This document shows, piece by piece, positions 1 through 5,983 of a stretch of 7,641 bases of DNA. This DNA comes from an uncultured Clostridium sp. (GTDB taxonomy: Bacteria; Bacillota; Clostridia; TANB77; CAG-508), in contig CAMMFK010000060.1 of NCBI GenBank assembly GCA_946496115.1, positions 1 through 7,641 of the forward strand. Reading direction: 5' to 3'. Numbering within the stretch: position 1 is the stretch's first letter; each line of letters begins with the position of its first letter. The translations under genes and the position numbers were made by a program. The notes under the pieces are model-generated. The model was not told where the DNA came from. It made no database searches and saw only the letters and a program-made list of their open reading frames with translations.

Positions 1-70
1 AATTTTTTGAAATTTTTTTCATTTTTCTATTGACTTTTCATAGTTGGTCTCCTTTTTAAAATACAAGTTT

Positions 71-103
71 GATTGAAAAGTTAAATATTTCAATCTGTTT
101 TTT
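71..103 (+). terminator. Probable intrinsic terminator of a gene left of the window
   Basis: An 8-bp perfect stem (GATTGAAA at 71-78 with TTTCAATC at 88-95, 9-nt loop) is followed by TGTTTTTT at 96-103. The run of T lies only on the plus-strand side, so it would end a plus-strand transcript entering from the left. The stem is AT-rich and therefore weak; no gene is visible in 1-70. Confidence 0.5.
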
Positions 104-130
104 AAATTTGATAATTTAATTATATCAATA

Positions 131-167
131 TACTAATAAATTTTAAAGTATATTAGTAGATTTTTTT
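131..167 (+). terminator. Weak second terminator-like hairpin
   Basis: TACTAATA (131-138) pairs with TATTAGTA (151-158) across a 12-nt AT-rich loop and is followed by GA and seven T (161-167). The geometry is that of an intrinsic terminator on the plus strand, but the stem has only two G:C pairs. It may back up the hairpin at 71-103. Confidence 0.35.
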
Positions 168-206
168 ATTGTATAGGAAAAATTAAGTTTTTCCTATACA
201 ATAAAA
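164..206. repeat. Perfect 19-bp inverted repeat, 5-nt loop
   Basis: Positions 164-182 are the exact reverse complement of 188-206 (core GTATAGGAAAAA / TTTTTCCTATAC), with loop TTAAG at 183-187. There is no T tract after it on the plus strand. On the minus strand the stem is followed by three T, A, then more T-rich sequence, so it could work as a minus-strand terminator or as an RNA-stabilising hairpin. It sits about 160 bp upstream of the ABC operon promoter. Confidence 0.6.
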
Positions 207-210
207 GCAT

Positions 211-310
211 TGCACACAATTTTACATTTGTAAAATTGGCGCACGAACAAAGACGCGGGCGATGTAAATTTAAAAGTAGAACAAAGTTAAAGGAGCCCGC
301 TTTTGTTCTA
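211..310. other. Structured intergenic region with two mutually exclusive pairings
   Basis: Two structures are visible. First, CAATTTTAC (217-225) pairs perfectly with GTAAAATTG (230-238) over a 4-nt loop, with TGC/GCA outside it. Second, GAACAAA (245-251) and GCGGGC (255-260) pair with GCCCGC (295-300) and TTTGTTC (302-308). A second copy, TAGAACAAA (277-285), pairs over 9 bp with TTTGTTCTA (302-310), competing for the same 3' strand. G+C-rich stems stand out in this AT-rich gap. The region lies upstream of the ABC operon promoter, so it is not in that operon's leader. It might be a small RNA or a regulatory DNA site; no ORF with a start and RBS is seen, and no known RNA family was recognised. 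Confidence 0.35.
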
Positions 311-341
311 ATACAAAAAATAAAAAAGATAAAAACAAAAA

Positions 342-358
342 TTTACATAAATTTTACA
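342..358 (+). promoter_or_regulatory. TTTACA direct repeat upstream of the ABC promoter (candidate activator site)
   Basis: TTTACA occurs at 342-347 and again at 353-358, separated by 5 nt, giving an 11-bp period, and ends 9 nt before the -35 box. Response regulators of the OmpR/PhoB family typically bind 6-bp direct repeats with about this spacing near the -35. The match is to spacing and composition only; an AT-rich background makes chance occurrence quite possible. Confidence 0.25.
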
Positions 359-367
359 AAGAACTAA

Positions 368-396
368 TTGACATATACTTATTCAGTAGATATAAT
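368..396 (+). promoter_or_regulatory. Sigma-A promoter of the ABC exporter operon
   Basis: A perfect -35 (TTGACA, 368-373) and a perfect -10 (TATAAT, 391-396) are separated by the ideal 17 bp. Transcription should start near 403, leaving a leader of only about 35 nt with an RBS (AAGGGG at 422-427, 10 nt before the ATG). Confidence 0.88.
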
Positions 397-437
397 TACA
401 AAATACGTAAAAATTAGCGGGAAGGGGTAGTAAAGTT

Positions 438-2621
438 ATGCTAAAAATTTTAAAAAATTTAAAAGAATCAATTTTACTAGTAATTGCAATCATTATTTTA
501 TTATGTATTCAAGCGGCAGCAGATTTAAACCTACCAGATTTTACATCTAGAATAGTAAATGTTGGTATTCAACAGGGAGGTATAGAATATGCTGTGCCAG
601 AAGCAATTAAAGCGAGCGAACTAGAAAACTTAATGTACTTTACAGAAAGTGATGATGAAATACAAAGTCACTATGAGCTAATGGAGAAAACAGATGAAAA
701 TCTAGAAGAATATCCAGAATTGCAAAACCAAGATATCTATGAATTAAAGGACATTTCAACTGATGAAAAAGAACATTTAGAAAGCTTAATGGCTAAGCCA
801 TTGGCAGTACTATATCAATTAGAAAATGAGGAGACAGCAAATATTGACTTGATTAAACAAATGCCAGAAGCACAAAGAACTGCTGTATTAGAACAAATTA
901 ATTCTACAGTAAATACAATGTCAGATTCAATTATAGAGCAAGCTGGTATTCAAGCTGTAAAGAGTGAATATGCATCTATTGGTATGGATCTAGACAAAAT
1001 TCAAAACAACTATATTCTTATAGTTGGATTACAGATGGCAGGAGTAGCATTAATTAGTATGCTTTCAGCTGTAACAATAATGTTCTTATCATCAAGAGTT
1101 GCAGCAAGACTAGGAAGAACTTTAAGAGAAAAATTATTCAAAAAAGTATTAAGCTTTTCAACAGCTGAATTTAATCAATTTTCAACGGCATCATTAATTA
1201 CAAGAAGTACGAACGACGTACAACAAATACAACAATTAATAACAATGTTGTTTAGAGTATTAGTGTATGCACCTATAATAGGAATAGGAGGAGTTATTAG
1301 GGTTATAAGAACAGGTACTCTTTCTATGGCGTGGGTTATAGCTTTAGCAGTTATACTTATTATGGCAGTAGTTTTAGCATTATTTATTGTAGCAATGCCT
1401 AGATTTAGAAAAATGCAAGATTTAATAGATAGATTAAACTTAGTTGCAAGAGAAATTTTAACAGGTTTACCAGTAATAAGAGCATTTAATACACAAAAAA
1501 GAGAAGAGAAAAGATTTGATGAAGCAAATACAAACTTAATGAAAAACAGTGTATTTGTAAATAAGGCAATGAGCTTAATGATGCCAGCAATGATGTTCAT
1601 AATGCAAGCAATAATGATATTAATTATTTGGGTTGGTGGACATAGTATTGATGAAGGTATAATGCAAGTTGGAGACATGATGGCTTTCTTACAATACACA
1701 ATGCAAATTGTAATGGCATTCTTAATGATTTCAATTATTTCAATACTATTACCAAGAGCATCAGTATCAGCAAATCGTATTAATGAAGTATTGGAAACAG
1801 AACCTCAAATAAAAGATAAACCAGAAAATGAACAAGCTAAATTTGATGAAAGCAAAAAAGGATTGGTAGAATTTAAAAATGTTTCATTCAGATATCCAGA
1901 TGCAGATACAGAGATACTTGAAGATATAGACTTTACAGCTGAAGCTGGAAAAACAACTGCTATTATAGGAAGTACAGGTAGTGGTAAATCAACTTTAGTA
2001 AATTTAATACCAAGATTTTATGATGTAACAGGAGGAGAACTATTAGTTGATGGTGTAAATATTAAAGATGTATCACAAAAAGATTTAAGAAGCAGAATTG
2101 GATTTGTACCACAAAAAGGAGTATTATTCTCAGGAACAATAGAATCAAATATTAAATATGGTAAAGATGATATATCTGATGAAGAAATGAAAAAAGCAGC
2201 ATCAATTGCTCAAGCAACAGAATTCATCGAAAAAAAAGAAGATAAATATAATTCACCAATAGCACAAGGCGGAAACAACGTATCTGGTGGACAAAAACAA
2301 CGTTTATCAATTGCGAGAGCATTAGCAATAGACCCAGAAATATACGTATTTGATGATAGCTTCTCAGCACTAGATTTAAAAACAGATAAAGCATTAAGAG
2401 AAGCATTAAATGAACAAACAGAAAACAAAACTGTAATAATAGTTGCACAAAGAATTAGTACAATAATGAATGCAGATAAAATAATAGTTCTTGAAGAAGG
2501 AAAAATAGTAGGAAAAGGTACTCACGAAGAATTATTAAAGAACTGCGAAACATATAGACAAATAGCTTTATCACAATTATCAGAAGAAGAGCTAAACAAT
2601 ACTAAACGGAAAGGAAGGTGA
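438..2621 (+). CDS. ABC exporter half-transporter, degenerate-site subunit, with large extracellular insert
   Basis: Membrane-embedded ABC transporter half (727 aa) with an N-terminal membrane domain fused to an ATPase domain. TM1 is near residues 8-32; a hydrophilic acidic stretch of about 150 residues follows before TM2 (from about 192), much longer than the usual first extracellular loop. Further hydrophobic segments lie near 275-322, 378-405 and 428-446. The ATPase shows Walker A GSTGSGKS (511-518), signature VSGGQ (615-619) and Walker B ending in Asp639-Asp640. Asp640 replaces the catalytic Glu, and Gln671 (VAQR) replaces the switch His. This is the pattern of the degenerate subunit in heterodimeric exporters of the TM287/288, BmrC/BmrD and LmrC/LmrD type. 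Its canonical signature would complete the active site of the next gene's product. The substrate cannot be read; drug or lipid-like compounds are usual for relatives. It is first in the operon and overlaps the GTG codon at 2618. Confidence 0.93.
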   Translation: MLKILKNLKESILLVIAIIILLCIQAAADLNLPDFTSRIVNVGIQQGGIEYAVPEAIKASELENLMYFTESDDEIQSHYELMEKTDENLEEYPELQNQDIYELKDISTDEKEHLESLMAKPLAVLYQLENEETANIDLIKQMPEAQRTAVLEQINSTVNTMSDSIIEQAGIQAVKSEYASIGMDLDKIQNNYILIVGLQMAGVALISMLSAVTIMFLSSRVAARLGRTLREKLFKKVLSFSTAEFNQFSTASLITRSTNDVQQIQQLITMLFRVLVYAPIIGIGGVIRVIRTGTLSMAWVIALAVILIMAVVLALFIVAMPRFRKMQDLIDRLNLVAREILTGLPVIRAFNTQKREEKRFDEANTNLMKNSVFVNKAMSLMMPAMMFIMQAIMILIIWVGGHSIDEGIMQVGDMMAFLQYTMQIVMAFLMISIISILLPRASVSANRINEVLETEPQIKDKPENEQAKFDESKKGLVEFKNVSFRYPDADTEILEDIDFTAEAGKTTAIIGSTGSGKSTLVNLIPRFYDVTGGELLVDGVNIKDVSQKDLRSRIGFVPQKGVLFSGTIESNIKYGKDDISDEEMKKAASIAQATEFIEKKEDKYNSPIAQGGNNVSGGQKQRLSIARALAIDPEIYVFDDSFSALDLKTDKALREALNEQTENKTVIIVAQRISTIMNADKIIVLEEGKIVGKGTHEELLKNCETYRQIALSQLSEEELNNTKRKGR

Positions 2622-2622
2622 G
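2611..2622 (+). promoter_or_regulatory. Ribosome binding site deciding the start of the second ABC gene
   Basis: AAGGAAGGTGAG sits across the stop codon of the first ABC gene. Its AGGTGA part matches the extended anti-Shine-Dalgarno complement and lies about 5 nt before the ATG at 2627. The alternative GTG at 2618 lies inside this site, so ATG 2627 is preferred. Confidence 0.6.
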
Positions 2623-2626
2623 TAGC

Positions 2627-4456
2627 ATGCCAGGACCAATGGGAGGAATGAGAGGTGGCTCAAATAAGACACCTGAAAAAGCAAAAGACTTTACAGGAAC
2701 CGTAAAAAAATTAATAAAAAATTATTTGGCACCATATAAATGGCAAATAATAATAGTATTAATATTTGCTATTGGAAGTACAATATTTTCAATAGTTGGA
2801 CCTAAAATACTAGGTAATGCTACTACTGAAATATATAATGGACTTATAAGCAAATTGTCTGGAGGAAGCGGAATAAACTTTGAAGCAATTGCTAATATAC
2901 TAATTACACTTTTAGTGTTATATGTAATAAGTATGGCGTTTTCAGCAATTCAAGGATTTGTAATGACAAATGTTGCCCAAAAAGTCAGCTATAAAGTACG
3001 TAATGATTTAGTAGCTAAAATAAACAAACTACCAATGAAATTCTTTGATAAAAGAACAAATGGTGAAGTATTATCAGTAATTTCAAATGATGTTGATATG
3101 CTTTCACAAAACTTAAATCAAAGTATAACACAAATCATTACCGCAATATGTACAGTAATTGGAATATTAATAATGATGTTATCAATAAGCTGGGAAATGA
3201 CATTAATAGCTGTATTAATACTTCCTATAACGGTATTTGTAGTAAGTAAAATTGCAAAAAAATCACAAAAATATTTCAAAGCTCAACAAGATCACTTAGG
3301 ATACTTAGATGGTCAAGTAGAAGAAATATATGGTGGACAGTTAATTGTAAAAGCTTTCAACAGTCAAGAAAAAGTATTAAAAGCTTTTAAAGAAGAAAAT
3401 GATAACCTATATAATTCAGGATGGAAATCTCAATTTTTATCAGGATTAATGCATCCAATTATGAATTTTATTGGGAATATTGCATATGTAGGAGTTGCAA
3501 TACTTGGTGGATACTTAGCAGCACAAGGACAAATTACAGTTGGTAATATCCAATCATTTATACAATACATGAGACAATTTACACAACCTATATCTCAAAT
3601 AGCTCAAATATCTGGAATGCTTCAAACAATGGTTGCATCAGCAGAAAGAGTATTTGAATTCTTGGAAGAAAAAGAAGAAGTACAAGAAATTGCAAATCCA
3701 AAATCTACAGAAGGACTTAAAGGAAATGTTAAGTTTGACCATGTAGAATTTGGATATGATGATGACAATATAATAATTCATGATTTTAATGCAAATGTTC
3801 ATGATGGACAAAAAATTGCAATTGTTGGACCAACAGGAGCTGGAAAAACAACAATGGTTAAACTTTTAATGAGATTCTATGATGTAAATTCTGGAGGAAT
3901 ATACGTTGATGGAAACAATATAAAAGATTTTAACCGTGGTGATTTAAGAAAAATGTTCGGAATGGTACTTCAAGACACATGGTTATTCAGTGGTTCAATA
4001 AAGGATAATATACGTTATGGAAAACCAGATGCAACAGATGCAGAAGTAATTGAAGCAGCAAAAGCTGCCCATGTACATCATTTTATTAAAACATTACCAA
4101 ACTCTTATGATATGGTACTTAATGAAGAAACATCAAATATATCTGCAGGACAAAAACAACTTTTAACAATAGCACGTGTTATACTTGCAGACCCTAAGAT
4201 TCTAATTCTAGATGAAGCAACATCAAGTATAGATACTAGAACAGAAATACAAATTCAATCAGCAATGGATAATTTAATGAAGGGTAGAACAAGTTTCATA
4301 ATTGCTCATAGATTATCTACAATAAAAAATGCAGACTTAATACTAGTTATGGAGCACGGCGATATTGTTGAGCAAGGAAATCATGAAGAATTACTTGCTA
4401 AAAATGGAGCTTATGCTAGACTATATAACTCACAATTTGATGAGGAAGAAGAATAA
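2627..4456 (+). CDS. ABC exporter half-transporter, catalytically competent subunit
   Basis: Second half (609 aa from ATG 2627; 612 aa if GTG 2618 is used) of the heterodimeric exporter. A Gly/Met/Pro-rich N-terminus, common in this family, precedes TM1 (about 39-58), TM2 (about 88-110) and four further hydrophobic segments. The ATPase has Walker A GPTGAGKT (401-408), a deviant signature ISAGQ (505-509), Walker B with catalytic Glu530 (ILILDEATSSID) and switch His561 (IIAHR). The catalytic residues are thus intact here while the signature is altered, the reciprocal of the upstream gene. Paired head to tail, the two chains give one competent and one degenerate ATP site. The genes meet with almost no gap, which suggests translational coupling and equal expression. 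It resembles the YfiC/BmrD/LmrD side of such pairs; the substrate is unknown. Confidence 0.93.
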   Translation: MPGPMGGMRGGSNKTPEKAKDFTGTVKKLIKNYLAPYKWQIIIVLIFAIGSTIFSIVGPKILGNATTEIYNGLISKLSGGSGINFEAIANILITLLVLYVISMAFSAIQGFVMTNVAQKVSYKVRNDLVAKINKLPMKFFDKRTNGEVLSVISNDVDMLSQNLNQSITQIITAICTVIGILIMMLSISWEMTLIAVLILPITVFVVSKIAKKSQKYFKAQQDHLGYLDGQVEEIYGGQLIVKAFNSQEKVLKAFKEENDNLYNSGWKSQFLSGLMHPIMNFIGNIAYVGVAILGGYLAAQGQITVGNIQSFIQYMRQFTQPISQIAQISGMLQTMVASAERVFEFLEEKEEVQEIANPKSTEGLKGNVKFDHVEFGYDDDNIIIHDFNANVHDGQKIAIVGPTGAGKTTMVKLLMRFYDVNSGGIYVDGNNIKDFNRGDLRKMFGMVLQDTWLFSGSIKDNIRYGKPDATDAEVIEAAKAAHVHHFIKTLPNSYDMVLNEETSNISAGQKQLLTIARVILADPKILILDEATSSIDTRTEIQIQSAMDNLMKGRTSFIIAHRLSTIKNADLILVMEHGDIVEQGNHEELLAKNGAYARLYNSQFDEEEE

Positions 4457-4477
4457 AAATAATTATACTAATAAAAG

Positions 4478-4505
4478 AAAAAAGCCCCCAGTCAGGGGCT
4501 TTTTT
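4478..4505. terminator. Bidirectional intrinsic terminator between convergent operons
   Basis: AGCCCC (4483-4488) pairs with GGGGCT (4495-4500) over a 6-nt loop. Six A precede the stem (4478-4483) and six T follow it (4500-4505), so a U tract forms on either strand. It ends the ABC operon 21 nt after its stop codon and can also stop transcripts from the minus-strand operon at 4562-5239. Confidence 0.92.
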
Positions 4506-4561
4506 CTTTGAGTCAAACATTCAGCTCACGCTCAAGAAAAAATTTTTTACATCACATCTTT

Positions 4562-4717
4562 CTAAAGTGTATAGTCCGACGTGAATTCATCATATGATGG
4601 ACACGAAAATTGGGGAGTCGGCGTAACGATTTTGTTATCAATCATATAGTAAATTGTCTGGCTATCTGATAACATGCATAGTTTTTTCTTTTCTGCTAAA
4701 CTTAGTTCTTTTATCAT
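4562..4717 (-). CDS. Small hypothetical protein, 51 aa
   Basis: A short minus-strand ORF, easily missed by length cut-offs. It starts at ATG 4717 after a good RBS (AGGAG at 4726-4730, 8-nt spacing) and ends with TAG at 4562-4564. The protein begins MIKELSLAEKKKLCMLSD and has a charged, probably helical N-terminus. A polar second half follows, with TPTPQFSCP near residues 32-40. No signal peptide or membrane segment is seen, and the family was not recognised. It lies 66 nt downstream of the 151-aa gene on the same strand, with no terminator between, so the two are probably co-transcribed. The terminator at 4478-4505 lies downstream of both. The RBS and operon position are the main support; the ORF could still be chance. 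Confidence 0.55.
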   Translation of the reverse strand: MIKELSLAEKKKLCMLSDSQTIYYMIDNKIVTPTPQFSCPSYDEFTSDYTL

Positions 4718-4725
4718 ATGTTTGT

Positions 4726-4730
4726 CTCCT
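4726..4730 (-). promoter_or_regulatory. Ribosome binding site of the 51-aa gene
   Basis: AGGAG on the minus strand within TTAGGAGACAAACATATG, 8 nt before the ATG. It is the main evidence that the short ORF is translated. Confidence 0.6.
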
Positions 4731-4783
4731 AACATAATGCAGTATAAGCAATAGCTTTCATCTGCATATTAAAAAGTTTGAGA

Positions 4784-5239
4784 TTATAATAGTACTTTAC
4801 CTCCATCTTCGAAAGTCATTTTAAAATATCTACCTGAAAATACTTCTTTGGGAACACCACAATATTTAACTTCTCTGAAGCTTCCTTCTTTCCAATATTT
4901 AATTTTAACAACCTTTTTAAACAATTTAATACTTGCTGTGTATGTTAGAGTCGCTAAGAAAATTTCTTTAACAGAATTAGGAGCCTCAACTTCTAAGACT
5001 TCGTTACTTTGAGAGTTTTCTTGTTTGTCGCTTTGGTAGTATTTTGACATTGAATAGCAGGAACAATTGATATATTGACTATCAAAAGAAATATCAATAG
5101 TTCCATCTTTACGGTTAATCAAAACACTTAAAGTGTTTTGATTTTTGAGTTTTAGTTTTGCTGGGAATCCACCAGTAGTGATTACCAACATCCGGTTCTC
5201 AAATAAATTTCTTTCGCCAGATATTTTGTTGCTAAGCAT
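4784..5239 (-). CDS. Hypothetical protein, 151 aa
   Basis: The family was not recognised. The start is set at ATG 5239 because a strong RBS (AGGAGG at 5247-5252, 7-nt spacing) lies there and the promoter (5289-5317) overlaps the upstream in-frame extension to 5317, which therefore cannot be coding. The 151-aa protein begins MLSNKISGERNLFENRM and appears rich in beta strand. It has Cys-Ser-Cys in the middle (INCSCYS), a polar Gln/Ser/Asn linker after it, and a basic, aromatic C-terminal part (KIKYWKEGSFREVKYCG). No signal peptide or membrane segment is visible, so a cytoplasmic location is likely. It has its own promoter with a dyad over the start region and is probably transcribed with the 51-aa gene downstream. 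It lies between the ABC operon and the tRNA-Leu remnant, on the chromosomal side of the junction. Confidence 0.82.
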   Translation of the reverse strand: MLSNKISGERNLFENRMLVITTGGFPAKLKLKNQNTLSVLINRKDGTIDISFDSQYINCSCYSMSKYYQSDKQENSQSNEVLEVEAPNSVKEIFLATLTYTASIKLFKKVVKIKYWKEGSFREVKYCGVPKEVFSGRYFKMTFEDGGKVLL

Positions 5240-5275
5240 TATAACTCCTCCTTTTATTTTTATAATGCTACAATG

Positions 5276-5288
5276 AATAGTAACTATT
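5276..5288 (-). promoter_or_regulatory. Candidate operator, 13-bp palindrome abutting the -10 box
   Basis: AATAGT-T-ACTATT (minus-strand reading) is a perfect 6+1+6 palindrome directly downstream of the -10, covering the expected transcription start. A repressor bound here would block the promoter. No regulator gene is visible nearby, so the binder is unknown. Confidence 0.4.
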
Positions 5289-5317
5289 ATTATAGTACCT
5301 TTTATCCATTTAGTCAA
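5289..5317 (-). promoter_or_regulatory. Sigma-A promoter of the hypothetical operon
   Basis: On the minus strand, -35 TTGACT (5312-5317) and -10 TATAAT (5289-5294) are separated by exactly 17 bp. Transcription should begin near 5282, about 40 nt before the ATG at 5239. Confidence 0.85.
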
Positions 5318-5318
5318 T

Positions 5319-5351
5319 AAAAAATCACCACTACATTGATTTGTAATGGTG
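5319..5351 (-). terminator. Intrinsic terminator of the tRNA-Leu transcript
   Basis: On the minus strand, a 10-bp stem (5342-5351 with 5326-5335, one G-T wobble, 6-nt loop) is followed by A and six T (5319-5324). It sits 11 nt beyond the CCA end of the tRNA-Leu fragment, as expected of the original tRNA terminator. It also insulates the promoter immediately downstream. Confidence 0.8.
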
Positions 5352-5362
5352 GTTTATTTTTA

Positions 5363-5414
5363 TGGTGCCGTTGGTGGGACTCGAACCCACATGATTTCTC
5401 GCAGCATTTTGAGT
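5363..5414 (-). pseudogene. 3' half of tRNA-Leu(CAA): attachment-site remnant
   Basis: Read on the minus strand, this contains the anticodon loop CTCAAAA (5407-5413, anticodon CAA) and a 3' anticodon stem TGCTG (5402-5406). A long class II variable region follows (5391-5401), then a complete T arm GTGGGTTCGAGTCCCAC (5374-5390), acceptor strand CAACGGC (5367-5373), discriminator A and encoded CCA (5363-5365). The long variable arm, discriminator A and anticodon indicate Leu. Upstream of the loop the bases (AAAGA) cannot pair with TGCTG, and no D arm or 5' acceptor strand GCCGTTG is found, so the 5' half is absent. This fits an att site created by tyrosine-recombinase integration into the tRNA 3' end. 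It is not expected to make a working tRNA. Confidence 0.85.
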
Positions 5415-5459
5415 CTTTTAATGTATTTTATACTTATTTATTTTTAATATTCAATAACA

Positions 5460-5470
5460 CTTGTTACAAG
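5460..5470. repeat. 11-bp palindrome near the element end
   Basis: CTTGT-T-ACAAG is a perfect 5+1+5 palindrome 46 bp inside the junction. Just after it, CTCAAAAAT (5472-5480) nearly repeats, inverted, the ATTTTGAG (5406-5413) at the edge of the tRNA homology. These may be recombinase or accessory-factor sites, but the arrangement is not a recognised one. Confidence 0.3.
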
Positions 5471-5566
5471 GCTCAAAAATATGGATTTTTTAACAATAGT
5501 CCTCATTTTTCTTAGTTGCTAAACTATATTATAAATTTTATTCATTTTGCAAGTTTTTTGGAAAAA

Positions 5567-5604
5567 TGTTAGATATTTGTTAGATGTGTTAGATAATGTT
5601 AGAT
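5567..5604 (+). repeat. Four helically phased TGTTAGAT repeats
   Basis: Exact copies start at 5567, 5578, 5587 and 5597, so spacing is 11, 9 and 10 bp, close to one helical turn each. All face the same way and lie about 150-190 bp inside the tRNA-derived junction. Short direct repeats at such a distance are typical of arm-type binding sites for the N-terminal domain of tyrosine integrases. The gene-free stretch 5415-5777 otherwise holds only the palindrome at 5460, the terminator at 5637 and short AT-rich repeats. Confidence 0.6.
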
Positions 5605-5636
5605 GTAACAAAAAAATTTACTATTGATTTTATTAT

Positions 5637-5670
5637 AGACTATTTGTAATTATTTACAAATGGTCTTTTT
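5637..5670 (+). terminator. Intrinsic terminator near the element end
   Basis: A 13-bp stem (5637-5649 with 5654-5666, one T-G wobble) with a 4-nt loop is followed by T-rich TTTTT (5666-5670). It would stop plus-strand transcription coming from the junction side and so shield the element's genes from chromosomal read-through. No element gene lies upstream of it on that strand. Confidence 0.65.
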
Positions 5671-5777
5671 ATATGCAGAGAAATGCAGTACCTCTATAAA
5701 AGTGCTAGGTGTAATGAGCCGATGCTATAAAATTCATTCGTATTCGTATAAACGGTCTATTTATACAAAATGCGTGA

Positions 5778-5981
5778 GTGAGATTTTACAACCATAGACT
5801 CACAATAAAAAAAGAGTTCTTGGGAGGCAAAGCTTGGGTGTGGATTTATAATTGTAGAAAGTGTGGACAAGCATGCACATTGATAATTAAGTATATTTTT
5901 ATTATATTATCAGCAATTATAGTAGTTATTCTACTTACTAGACTACCTATAAAACGAAGCGACCGACTGACAGTTTCTTGA
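5778..5981 (+). CDS. Doubtful small Cys-rich membrane protein
   Basis: An open frame of 67 codons from GTG 5778. A start at GTG 5840 after GGGAGG would give a 47-aa protein beginning MWIYNCRKCGQACT. Visible features are a compact Cys cluster (CRKCGQAC, like half of a zinc ribbon), followed directly by one hydrophobic helix (about 20 residues, LIIKYIFIILSAIIVVILL). A short basic tail (IKRSDRLTVS) follows. The first start lacks an RBS, and the second has a 10-nt spacing. It was not recognised. It resembles in outline the small Cys-rich proteins common in Clostridia mobile elements, but it could be a decayed remnant. It is followed within 3 nt by a strong hairpin. Confidence 0.35.
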   Translation: MRFYNHRLTIKKEFLGGKAWVWIYNCRKCGQACTLIIKYIFIILSAIIVVILLTRLPIKRSDRLTVS

Positions 5982-5983
5982 TT

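Noticed and set aside
39..53. Good RBS (AAGGAG) followed by ATG on the minus strand near the left edge
   Set aside because: The frame stops after four codons (MKSQ), and the next ATG is too far from the RBS, so no gene can be supported.
403..437. Riboswitch or attenuator leader for the ABC operon
   Set aside because: The predicted leader is only about 35 nt and has no terminator; the structured region lies upstream of the promoter.
1175..1699. 174-codon minus-strand open frame inside the first ABC gene
   Set aside because: It is antisense to a clear ABC exporter gene, has no RBS, and its Ile/Cys-rich hydrophobic composition is what antisense reading of membrane-domain codons gives.
2210..2448. 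Two overlapping minus-strand open frames within the first ABC ATPase domain
   Set aside because: They are antisense shadows of the signature and Walker B region, without start signals.
4729..4767. 12-codon minus-strand ORF (MQMKAIAYTALC) ending on the RBS of the 51-aa gene
   Set aside because: The stop/RBS overlap is suggestive of a coupled leader peptide, but there is no RBS for it and the length is within chance expectation.
5240..5317. N-terminal extension of the 151-aa protein up to 5317
   Set aside because: The segment contains a consensus promoter (5289-5317) and the AGGAGG site, so it is untranslated leader.
5363..5450. A complete tRNA-Leu gene
   Set aside because: The sequence upstream of the anticodon loop cannot form the anticodon stem, and no D arm or matching acceptor strand GCCGTTG occurs.
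5444..5506. 20-codon minus-strand ORF near the element end
   Set aside because: It has no RBS and no recognisable pattern, and lies in recombination-site DNA.
5567..5604. CRISPR array
   Set aside because: Repeats are only 8 bp with 1-3 bp between them, far below CRISPR repeat and spacer sizes, and no cas genes are present.
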